Shown one piece after another: positions 23,386 through 34,800 of a stretch of 64,000 bases of DNA. Origin of the DNA: Jaltomata sinuosa (Eukaryota; Streptophyta; Magnoliopsida; Solanales; Solanaceae); NCBI GenBank assembly GCA_003996215.1, contig QJPP01001826.1, positions 372,001 to 436,000 on the forward strand, written 5' to 3'. Below the pieces are notes generated by a model that worked only from the letters and a program-made list of their open reading frames with translations, ran no database searches and was not told the DNA's origin. Every line of letters starts with the position of its first letter. The first letter of the stretch is position 1. The translations under genes and the position numbers were made by a program.

Positions 23386-23929
23386 TTGTGAAGGCTTGAT
23401 TTTTCGATTATAATATTTTCTAGGTTATTGATACTCTTGTCTCTTGTCATAAAAAAAAAAAATATTTTTTAAACTAAAATATAATGGAGGATAATCTTAT
23501 GATATTGTCAAAAATATAGAGGTAAATTTAAATATTTTTTTCAAGTACGTATATTGACTCGTTAAAATTTATCGTGTTAAAATTTTAACTATTGATTCAA
23601 AATTTGATAATTTGTGTAAGAGTTTTATTTCAATTAAGGACAGTTATAAAATAATTTGTTAATGATAAAAATATCAATGGTCTAAAAGTGTGACGAAAGG
23701 TGATATTAGAATACTTTTAATAATGAAAGAGTAAATTTGAACCCTACTTTTTAAAATTATGTATTAAAATAATATCTAACTCATGACAATGCAGTTTTTT
23801 TACTCTTTGTAATAGTTGTATTAAGACATTTATTTTAAAAATAATCAAATTTTTAACCATTGATATGAAGTTATGTTTTATTAAAGCCTAACATTTGTAA
23901 TAATTTTTATTGTGATTTATAAATTTTTA

Positions 23930-25045
23930 TGCATTTTAATTATTTTATTTATTTTCATAGTTATATTATGATATTTGTGATCTGCAAGAGTCGGTGACAC
24001 AGTTCTTGAGGTGTTTGCTTAAATTTTATGTGAGTTTTTCATTTTGAAAGATTTTAAAATTGATATGGTTGACTTTGGTCAATATTCAACGTTTTAAGCA
24101 TCATTTGAGAATTGCATTAGCTTCAAAATATTATTTTTGGGCTAGTAGCACTGTTGATTTAGATCTCGAGATATTCAGATGCATTTTAAGTCGTTAGTTG
24201 AAAACTTAAAAGTTTTTGTCTAGAGTTGACTTCGATCAACATTCATTGATAACGACCTCTATTGGTGTATTCAATGATTTTATTGAGTTTGAAATATCGA
24301 TTTTAGTTTAGTAGCATCGTTAATTTGTGTTCACGAGGTTCTAAACAAATTTTAGGGGTTCGATCAATTTTTTTTTGGATTAGCTCATTGTTGGTTCAGT
24401 TGTTGCTAGTCCTGGCCAAATTTCTTCATCGCGTTCACGAAAAGGGCACCACATTCACGAAGAAGGAAGCGAGTTGGTCATCACAAAAGCGAGGGGGCAC
24501 CGCATTCGTGATGGTTAACTGAGTTCAGATTGAAGAGCTTTATTTTTCACGTTCGCGATTGGATCATCGCGTTTGCGATAAATTCGGGTCGGAGGTTGCA
24601 TTCTAACGGACCTTCGCATTCGTGAAGAAGGAATGTCACCTGGACAGATTTAATTCTCATCTTTGATCATAGATTCATATCTCAATTTTGGGGGCTTTGA
24701 AACTCATTTTGAGGAAGATTAAAAGGTGGATTTCGAGATTTTTTCACTGGGTAAGTTTTTAAACTTATATTTTAATATTTTTCAATGATTATTTCATGAT
24801 TTTACCTTCAAATCTTGATTTTCGACTTGAAATTTTGGGTTATTTTATTTTTAATAAATTAAAAAAATAATATTTTGATGATTTCAAACTCGATTTTAAC
24901 TTTATTTTTGATAAAATTTTATATACGAACTTTTTAAGTTATGGATAAAATAATTATTAAATAAACTTTTGATCTTGTCCTTTCGAGCTTGAAATTATTT
25001 TTTAGACCCAAAACATAAATATAACAATATGGGTATCTATAAAAA
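23930..25045 (+). mobile_element. Gypsy-type LTR copy (right inverted arm)
   Basis: This is the reverse complement partner of 20350-21530. It opens near TATATTATGATATTTGTG, passes the CpG-richer stretch with CGCGTTCACGAAAAGG and CACGTTCGCGATTGG (24425-24620) and ends near GACCCAAAACATAAATATAAC. The short frame 24325-24522 is not a gene. Confidence 0.55.
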
Positions 25046-25049
25046 AAAT

Positions 25050-27075
25050 TTTATTAGAACTCGTATTTGATTAGATTGGACTCGTTCGGAGATGATTTTT
25101 GTCAAAAAATATCACCGCATATTCACATAAAAAAAAGACATAACTAAATATTAAACTACTATTTAAATTTTAAACTATTTTTTTTAGTTGTGTCTATTTT
25201 TAATTACGATATCTGAATGTAATATATTATTCTATAGGAATAGAATAATTGTAAATCTAGCATAATTTTTTAATTTTCTGCTTTTGAATATAATTGGTAC
25301 ATTCTTTTTTATTTTATAATGACTCATTTCTGAATAATAAGAATGATCTATTTAATTTTAAAAATAATAATATTTAATTTCTCAATCGTAGTCCACCATC
25401 ACATTAAAAGTGTTGTAGCTCTTCACTAATTATTACAATTTATAAACATAGCTATGATATCAAATTACACAATTAGAAATTGACTCTGATATTACAAGTC
25501 AAAAATTAAATATATACTACAGTATTATTGTAGTGAAATATTCAAAGTAAAAATGTGCCTTCTATTATAGTTGTTTAAGTGTCTAAGAGAATCAACATTA
25601 AAAGTAGGAATGTATGTTATTATTTTGCACAAATTTATAGCATGAAAGTAGTAAAAGGAACTCTAAGAATCTTCTAGTCTATGTCTATTACAAAGAGATG
25701 TTAGATTGATTGAGTTACAAGCGTATTTATAAATAGGCCAAAAACTTTAATGCGACAACTTTAATCCTAAGAATTTCTCCATATTTTATGATTATCTTAG
25801 AAACTCCTTATAAAATATTTTCTTCTATCAAGAATACTTTCAAAATTACTTGTATAATTATATAATAATATTTGATATCTTAGTTAAATGAAAAATAAGA
25901 CAATTAATTATTATAATATGTGAATTACAAAAAACTTATATGAGACGTATGATTTTACATAATGAACTTAAACACTCACTAGAAACAATGTAGTATTAAA
26001 CATGCAACTGATAAACTTAAAAAATTGATATATTAATATTTTTTGTCAATAATCCTCTATCAAACATTTTTTTTTTTGTGTAAGCTTGCAAGTAGAATTA
26101 ATTTATTTCTGATGTGAAGACACTGAAATGATATTAATTATATATTCAAATATTTCTAAAAGATCATTTATAATATTATCTTATTCAAATGAATCTAAGT
26201 TACAAGTTATTGATTATGCAAATATAAAATATTTGTTTAATTCACATAAAGACTGTTGTCAATATATATTATTTATCTCTATATATAATGGTACATTCAT
26301 ATCATGACTTTAACAAATAAAATTATGATATTACTTTTTCAAATTATGCAAAGACAGTACACATTCATAAAATAAATTGAGAATATATTTGGTTGAGATC
26401 AATATCTTGATACATTCAGAAAATAAGTAGACTTTCCTTGAAAATGAATATTCTAATAATATTATATAAAGATAATATTAAATGTATAACTCAATTGAAA
26501 AAAATATACATTAAAAAGACATGATAAAATATATCTTTTCCAATATTTTCTTCACTTATAATCTTCAAAAGAAAATAGTGAAATAAGTGTTCAACAAATT
26601 CATTTGAGTAATAATAATTTGATGGGTTAGTTCACTAAGATATTGTCAACCTTAATATTTGAAAAATTGATTTACAAAATAGAAATGCATTATTTTTGAG
26701 ACAAAGTAATATTTTCATTAAAAAGAGTAAAATAAGTGTTTTTTTTTTACATCCAAAAAATTTCTCAACTGGACTTTTTTGATAAATTTTTTAATGAGGC
26801 AACAAACTTTGTGTATTACATATAACTATATACTTTTTTTTACTAAAACTTTTTATTCAAAGAGTTTTTTCTAATAAAATCATTAAAAAGATATATCGTT
26901 TTAAGGAGGACTATTGTAAATAATTAAATAGTGACAAATGCCCAAGTTAAATATCCATCTCTCTGTAAAATATATATTTTCACAAATTACCTTCATCTTT
27001 TTTATATTTATAAATTATTTTTTATAATAGATTGTAGCAATAAAAAAGTAAAGTTATTTTTTATTTTTTTTTATT
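25050..27075. other. AT-rich intergenic DNA, no gene seen
   Basis: No exon-like signal, clear repeat boundary or RNA gene was recognised. The composition is strongly A/T with many short homopolymers. Confidence 0.6.
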
Positions 27076-27078
27076 TTA

Positions 27079-27336
27079 GGGGGTGTTTAGTCATGGATTT
27101 TTTTCATTCTTTCTTGAAGTTCAGGTTTGGCCATAAAACTTTGGAATTTCAGGAATTTGAAAAACACCAAAAGTTTTTTTTTCTCTCCAAATTACTCATA
27201 AAAAGTACAAAAATAACTCTAATTTGTATTCATGGCCAAACACAACTCTAATTTCCAGTTATCATTTTTTCACTTCGAAAATAAAGACTACTTTTTTTTT
27301 TTCAAATACTTACAATTTTCATGGCCAAATACCCCC
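27079..27336 (-). mobile_element. Tourist-like (PIF/Harbinger) MITE, copy 1
   Basis: The 258-bp element has termini GGGGGTGTTTAGTCATGG and CATGGCCAAATACCCCC and an exact TTA duplication on each side (27076-27078, 27337-27339). It is a near-full-length inverted copy of 31910-32168; for example TGTATTCATGGCCAAACAC here is the complement of a run at about 32000. The frame through it has no transposase. Confidence 0.9.
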
Positions 27337-27839
27337 TTAAACTCTTGTTAGTTAGTTTTTTTACCGTATTATTATTTTATTATTATTATTATTTTGGTAA
27401 AATCGTATTACTATTATTTTATAATAAGAATTATGTTTTAAGTGCTCACTGAAAATATAATAATGTATTAGTGATAGTTTGAAAATAAGAGTTAAAAGTA
27501 TTTCATGAATCATAAAAAAATGTAATATTATATATTGAGTTTTTCAAAACTAATAAATCGTTTCTTTTTTATTTTTATTTTTTATTATTATAATACTACA
27601 AATCTTTAAATTATATATCAATGATATTTTAATGTTGATAAAGCCAAAAGACGCGTCCAACTTCAAAATTAAATAAAAGTATAAATCAATATAACTTATT
27701 TGTAATCTTTAGCTTTTACTTAAAACATAAACACAAATAGTTATATTTTTTTTCATGATGCTAAATTTTTATATTTTCTTGTTATAAGTCTACATAAGAT
27801 TATATTAATTTTGAAGCGGTTACTTTATTAATGTAACAA

Positions 27840-28001
27840 TAAATTAAATAACATTCAATAAAGTAAATTTTATTATCAAATCCATCATAAGGATGAATAG
27901 TTAAAACGTAAAATCTCAAATAAATTAAATAACATTCAATAAAGTAAGTTTTATTATCAAATCCATTATAAGGATGAATAGTTAAAACGTAAAATCTCAA
28001 A
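27840..28001. repeat. 81-bp tandem duplication
   Basis: Copies 27840-27920 and 27921-28001 begin TAAATTAAATAACATTCAA and differ at about two sites. Confidence 0.92.
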
Positions 28002-28183
28002 TATTTTTTAAATGTGTCCATATAATAACCTTGTATATGAAAGTGAAAATATAGAGTCAATATAATTAGGTGTGTAGGAGTGAAAAATTACAAAATCATC
28101 TTTAAGGTAAGATATTTTTCAACTATTAATTATTGTATAGTTATATTCTATAATATTTTTTATTTATTTATTCATTATATATT

Positions 28184-28206
28184 TATATATATATATATAT
28201 ATATAT
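28184..28206. repeat. (AT)n microsatellite
   Basis: About 11 AT dinucleotides in gene-free DNA. Confidence 0.9.
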
Positions 28207-28209
28207 AAG

Positions 28210-29170
28210 ATGCAATTATTACTGTTGAAACCCTAATAATTGTTTGACGGCTTATTCTATTTCTGTGTATCTTACACTCTCAAAGTAAACTTGAATTCTT
28301 CTTTCATTTTTCTTTTTTTGCATCTTCCTTTCTATTCATAGGTTGATTTCGTGCAGATAAATCTTTATCGGGACAGATTCGTTTCTCTTAAGGTGCCCTT
28401 TCGATGAATTATTCTTTATCTATTTTTTTTTATTTAGTGTCCGCATCACATTGATCTTATGCCAATTTTTTTTTTTTTTTTTTTTAAAAAGCAATGTTTA
28501 CTTGTTTTAACTGTATTTTTTTTGAGTTAGATATATACGAAAAAAATTAGTTAAAACTTCATTATTTGAAGTGAAATAAAATTTTTCTTTGCCAAAATAA
28601 TGAAGTATCAATTTTGTGTTTTTTCTCAATCTTCATTTCAATTGTATATTTTTTTCCCGGGTCAAACAAGTAAAAGAGCTTCATTATTTTTAATCAAATA
28701 AAAAGTTTAGATAAAATAATAAAATTTTAATTGTGTTTAATTTTAGTTCTTCTATTAAAAAAAATTGGCTAAACCTTTATAGTTTTTAGTCAAACAATAT
28801 GCTTTAGCCATAATTATGAAATTTCAACTATGCATTACAACTATATATTTTAATTGTATATTTTTTTCTGGCCAAATGTATAAAAGCTTTGATAAATTTT
28901 CGTTATATAGCCAAGTGAAAAGTGTAGTATAAATAATGAAGTTTCAATTGTTTTTTTAAGTTTAGCCCAAAAAAATAATATAAACTATGATTTTTTTTAA
29001 AAAAAAAACATGAACAAAAATTCATGTGATAGCTCGTGTTTTTTACTCTTTTTTTTGGATGAGATAATCATAAAGAGTAGAGATTGTCAAATAAATAAAT
29101 TTTAAAAATATAAAAATTATAAATAATTTAGTCATCTAGATGTATATTATCAAATAAACAATACTTATAA
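28210..29170. other. AT-rich intergenic DNA
   Basis: No gene seen. 28540-28990 repeats phrases such as AATAATGAAGTTTCAATTG and GCCAAATG in several worn copies, which suggests old MITE debris. A run of about 20 T is near 28467. Confidence 0.5.
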
Positions 29171-29174
29171 AGAA

Positions 29175-31165
29175 TAGGATAAACTACATAATTAATCAAA
29201 CATCCTTATTATAATTATTTATTTTCTCACTATTTTAAATTAATTACATAACATCTCATTTTTTCACAATTTCATACCACTTTAGTAATAAATACATGTA
29301 CTCCTCAATCAGTTGTAACTCCCTCCTACAAACTCATCACAAATCTCGCTCGTATTCTTTCTAACGTGCTCAAAACACATCTGCTTACTATCTTGCCAAT
29401 CATTTTTGCTCTGTCTTAATTTGCTTCTTTCTTTTTTTCCTTCCGGCAAACTCTTCCCTAAATTTTCATTACCCTATCTATAGTTTAGTCATGTATGTAT
29501 ATTTACTGAAAGTTCAAGAAGAATTATATTCAATATTTGTCGGATCATTGCAAGAACTATCGATTTGTTATCGCAGTTAAAAGGTTCTTCAATAAACCTT
29601 TTTCTGATTTCCTCAAACTCTTCATGTGTTGAAATCATCCTCCATTTGAGGCATTTCCCACATTATGCTGCTCACTGATGGATTGGTTGCCACCCTCGTT
29701 GACCTCTATCACAAAATAAAGTAGTATAACAGAACTACTTTGTGACAAGAGTCGTTGAGGGCGACAACCAACCTATCAATAAGCAACACAATGTGGGAAA
29801 TGCTTCAAATGAAAGACGATTCCAACATAGGAAGAGTTTGAGAAAATTAAAAAAAGATTTGTTGAAGAACCCTTTAACAGGGATAACAAAATCAATGATT
29901 CTTGTGATGACTCGACAAATATTGAATATGATTCCTCTCGAACTTTCAGTAAACACGCTTACGTGACTAAATGATAGATAGTGTAATGAGAATTTGGGGA
30001 GGAGTTTATCAGAGAGAGAGAAGAGAAAGGAGTAAATTAGCACAGAACAAAAATAGTTGGCAAGACAGTAAACAAATCTGTTTTGAACCCGTTAGAAAAA
30101 ATATGAATGAGATTTGCGATGAGTTTGTAGGTGGAGTTACGTCTGGTTGAGGAGTTGGATGTATCTAGTAGGGTTGCTTATAATTGAACAGATAATTATG
30201 CTTAATGATTCGGCTTATTGATTATCGACTTTTAAATGTACTAATTTGCTAGTCAGTCGATAAGACAACAGTTAATTTAGTATTTAATTAGCAATTAACG
30301 GACGGTTATCGGGCGATGTATCGGATAAACCTAAGAAATAATAAAATATCGAGCGGTAACAGTATGTCCTCCATTTTTTCATTAACTAAATTATTTGTAT
30401 ACACTGTGATTCATCTATTTATCAATCTTTTAGGCTTGTTGAGTTTTGTTCTTATAATTTTTTTAATATATTATAACATAAAATCAAATGATAATTTTCT
30501 TCTAGACTTAAAATATAAGTAGAAATATTTTTTAATTACTGAGTCGATGAAAAAATCAAAACTTCGATATGATTTAAATTTTAATTTTATATCAAGTTAT
30601 CAAATTTGTGAAGGACACATTGGGGTTGTTTCATTTTTGCTGCGGTCCTTCATGTTATTAATAATAATTTGTCTTTTGATTTAAGAATTTATTTCAAATT
30701 TCGTTTATGTTTAAGCAAAATCGACTGCGCTTTATGATTAGAAGTCACAAGAAGCGGCTCGTTATTTCCTAAGCGAAGAAGTTAATAGAACATTGAACGA
30801 GATTTCAGTTCTTGGGTTTACAAGAGATACTTTATATATTTAGGGGTAAAAGGTAAATATGATAATTCATAACAGGTTAATGATTTACCCAAATTAAGTA
30901 ATCCGTCCCGCACCAATAAGCCATTAACTATAAAATCTTAATTCGTTCACCAATCGTTAGTCCGATAACTCATTACCAGTAAGCCAATAAGCTCATTTTG
31001 CGGTTTGGTTATCGGTTACGGTTTAATTTTGAACAACCATAGTATGTAGTACTAAAGTGGTATGAAATTGTGAAGAAATGAGATACTATATAATTAATCT
31101 AAAGTAATAAGAGAATAAGTAGATATGATAAGAATGTTTGGTTAATTATGTAGCTTATCCAAAAA
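29175..31165. mobile_element. Long foldback element, arms of about 560 bp
   Basis: The left arm 29175-29733 is the inverted copy of the right arm, which is split into 29736-30168 and 31042-31165 by a hAT insertion. Matching landmarks: CCTCCTACAAACTCATCACA on the left against GATGAGTTTGTAGG on the right; CATTTCCCACATTATGCTGC against ACAATGTGGGAAATG; and the outer TTAATTATGTAGCTTATCC. The centre is only a few bases, so the unit could form one long hairpin. Open frames 29735-30043 and 29742-29966 are the two strands of this arm and show no known protein. Confidence 0.8.
30169..31041. mobile_element. hAT-like insertion in the foldback right arm, about 873 bp
   Basis: The ends TAGGGTTGCTTA and TGAACAACCATA are imperfect inverted repeats. 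The flanks GTATCTAG (30161-30168) and GTATGTAG (31042-31049) form an 8-bp duplication with one mismatch. Removing it rejoins the arm. The interior has many CGATAA / TTATCGG phrases, as in the element at 19637-20151. No transposase. Confidence 0.75.
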
Positions 31166-31418
31166 TATATGAAATAAAAATAAATAAAACTTTCCAATCA
31201 ACAAGGATTATGATGAAATGATCAGTATCCATTCATTTTTTTATTAGATATCTCATGTTTGAGCCCTTTGATATGAAGTCGTCTTTATTAATCTCAATAT
31301 GTGACTTTTTGGTGCGAATATTAATTTAGTCGGGCTCTAACATAGTTGAGAAACCAAAATAAAATAAAATATATATGGAGTAATTGATTTAACAGTCAAC
31401 TGGGACTCTGTGAGTAAT

Positions 31419-31427
31419 TATATAAAT
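31419..31427 (+). promoter_or_regulatory. Candidate TATA box of NDX
   Basis: TATATAAAT lies about 375 bp before the NDX start codon, followed by a pyrimidine-rich leader (31470-31510) typical of plant 5' untranslated regions. The transcription start would be near 31450. Inferred only from position and sequence. Confidence 0.45.
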
Positions 31428-31449
31428 CGAAGAGCATAAATCTTAATTA

Positions 31450-31800
31450 CAAGAAGTAGTCATTACTGTTCACTCCATTTTCTTTCTCTCCAGCTCTCTC
31501 TCATTTTGCAGTTCGCCAAGCTCAGGTTTCTTTGCTTTTTATTTATTTATTTATTTATTTATTTATTTTCTATCTTGGGTGTAATTTTTTTTTTTTTTTG
31601 GAGTTAAAAAGATTTAAACTTGTTAGGCATTTGGGTTTCTTTAACCCTTTTTGATTTGCTACAAATCTTGGTGTTATTTTTTTTTGTCTCAGAGATTATT
31701 GTGAAGAATTTTAACCCTATTGGGGTACCCGTTAACAGTTGGGTTTGGAGCATTCAGCTTTCTTGAATTTGGCAGCTTTGGCTTTTGCGGGATTTCAACT
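31450..31800 (+). other. Probable NDX 5' untranslated region, possibly with an intron
   Basis: CT-rich leader followed by a T-rich stretch with a (TTTA)n run at about 31538-31568. CTCAG/GTTTCTTT at about 31525 and TTGTCTCAG near 31692 could be donor and acceptor of a 5'UTR intron. Not proven. Confidence 0.4.
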
Positions 31801-34800
31801 ATGAGGCTTTTGAAAGAAGAAGGAGCATCATGCAGTACTGACCCATTAAGCTCTACTGCAAGACCCATCGACCCTGTAAGTTAAAACAACAAAAATATGA
31901 AGTTTATTAGGGGGTGTTTGGCCATGAAAATTGTGAGTATTTGACAAAAAAGGTAGTTTTTGTTTTCGAAGTGAAAAATGATATTTGAAAATTGGAGTTG
32001 TGTTTGGCCATGAATACAAATTAGAGTTGTTTTTGTACTTCTTGTGAGTAATTTGGACTGAAAAAAAGGAATCTTTTGGTGTTTTTAAATTCCTGAGAAT
32101 TCCAGAGTTTTATGGCTAAACGTGAACTCCGGAAAAAAATAAAAAAATTTCCATGGCCAAATGCCCCCTTATTCATTTTTGAAGCAGTAGCAGCTAATTT
32201 TTGGTCTTTTTAAGGGGCACTCACTGATATTGGTCTGTAAGGGGTGTGCATGTGTGATAGTTAATAGGGAGGAGAATAGGAAAATTTAATTGCAAAAAAA
32301 AAAAGAAGAGAAGGAAATAACCCCAAAGGAACAGTGCCTTCTATTTTGTATGTATGTTTTTCCCCCCTTTGTATTTACTGTTTTGAAATGTTTTACCAAG
32401 TCTTATGGAATCACAAAGAGGGAAACATCTGTTGCATGCTTAAAAATAGTAAACATAGTTGCTTTCATCCAACAACATTGAATCTAACAAGAAATATATG
32501 CCTGAGCTTTTGATACTTATATATGTCGTGCGCCATCAGATTAATTGTGTAAGGGGTTTTGGGTAAGTAGAAGTAAAATGGAATATGCATTGGATGAAAT
32601 CAGCACATATAAAACAGAATGGAATATGGAGGATTCACATAGGCAACCCCAACTTGTTTGGAATTGCGAGCCATATGACCACTTATCAACAGTTCAGGTG
32701 TGCTCTATTGTGCATGTTTATCTTATATAATTCTTTTGATAATAGGCACTTGACCTGATTTCATCTGTGAAGGGCCTTCATGGTCTCAGCTCTCAGGAGC
32801 TGAGCAGGCTTATAAGAGAAGCTGAAAACAATATCCTTCAACACATACCTGAAAATGGGTTGAACATACAGGTTGGAACTCTTAATGGCCATGGCACTGT
32901 GTTATCTTCTTTACTAATCCATTATGTAAAATTATGCTTTTAGTCTTTTAGGCTTGCTGACACATTCTTAAGTTTGTAGATTGACGTAGAAAGACTTGCA
33001 AGATATCTTGCTTTGCACCTTATTGCGGTGATTTTGGCATCGGAAGCAAGTACAGGCTTACTCAAATACTTGCTATCTGGTTTTCAACTGTTGCACTCCT
33101 TGAGTGATCTAGCATCACGCCATCCAAAAATAGAACAGGTGGCACCTTCTTATTTGCTTGTTTACTTATGTGGTCAACTCCATTTCATGTTTCGTTTTAC
33201 ATAACTGTTAGGTAGTACAACAGCTGATTTAATGGTTGTTATATTCCATTATCTTGCACCTCCCGTGCTCTTTGTGGGCCAAATGGAGTGTTTGTATTTC
33301 TCTATGATATTAAGGTATTGGGATAAGAAAAGGAGAAAAAATAGGAAAGGTTGTTAAGTAGGATAATACCAAAGAAATCATAAACAGTTAGTAGTCTGTG
33401 TGGCTCATTTTAATGACACTATTACTAGTTGGGGAGTTACATGGTTTTTTGTTGGACTGCAAAATTTCTCTTAAATTCGCAAATGTATTGAACAATGTAG
33501 TTTTTAAACATATAATATCTAAAAAGGGCAGCCCGGTGCACGGAAGCTCCCACCATGCGCGGGGTCCGGGGAAAGGCCGAACCACAAGAGTTTATTGTAT
33601 GCAGCCTTACCATGCATTTCTGCAAGAGGCTGTTTCCACGGCTTGAACCCGTGACCTCCTGGTCACATGACAACAACTTTACCAGTTACTCCAAGGCTCC
33701 CCTTCTAAACATATAACATCTATTTCATGTAAATTTAAGGAATCGATGTCTGGAGTTATACCAAAATTAGATACTTCAAGCCTTGTATTCCGAACTCATT
33801 ATTCTATTTGGGATAAAAAGAGTATGTTTGAGAAAGGTTTTGCAGCTATCATGAATAAGTTTGTTATATATTGCTGTTTTGAGTGTTAGTTGTCTTGAGT
33901 TGCTTGTCTTGTGACCTGTCAATTTATTTCTCTTCTCAAAAAGTTGCACATTTGACATTCTACAGCTATATAATTAAGAACATAACTTAAAATTCCTATA
34001 GAACCTATACACATACAATTCTTTCAAGCCGTATAGTTGTGAGTGCACACATATTTGTGTATATTATTTCCATTTTTCTTCATGTTGGTGAAAACACGAG
34101 CATATCATGAACATTTGCTATTGTATCTTGTGACATAGAACAAGATCATACTGAAATCTTGATTTACTTGTTTCAGATATTGCTTGATGATGTGAAAGTA
34201 TCAGAACAGCTGCTTGATCTAGTCTTCTATTCTCTTGTTATTCTCTGTACTTACAGTAAGGTTGTTTCCCCTCACCTGGATTTTTAATCTTTTTGTATTT
34301 CTATGTTAACTTTGAAGAGGACTATTTAACGCCATCTCAAATTTTCAGGTTTCAAATGATATGGTTCTTTTGCATTCTACGCTGGTTGCTTCCAGTCTCT
34401 ACTTATTGACTGTCTGTATATCTTCACAATGGCTTGACCTTGCTCAAGTTTTGCTTGCATATAACAAGGTTAATTTCTTTCTGTATGAATGATAAAAACC
34501 ATCACACCGGATTAAAACAAGAATGTGCTACTCGTATGCATTACTTTTGTATTTGAAAGATTGTTCTCAGCTGAGGAGCGTCCGCTTTCTTTGGCAGGTA
34601 GATGTACTCATGGATGCTGCCTTTGCTGCTGTTACTGCTGATATTAAAATTTTGCAGAGGAATTTATCAGCTGATCATGCTCATTCCTGGCAGGAATATG
34701 GTCTTAAAGCTGAAGAAACTTTAAACCATCTCTGCCAGCAGTGTGAGGCTTCTCTACAGTTTCTTCAGTCACTATGTCAGCAGAAATCATTTCGGGAGCG

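Noticed and set aside
29735..30043. 102-codon minus-strand frame
   Set aside because: It is one arm of a long inverted repeat; the opposite strand is also open, and no domain is seen.
33398..33676. Overlapping open frames on both strands in NDX intron 3
   Set aside because: They are translations of an Au-type SINE.
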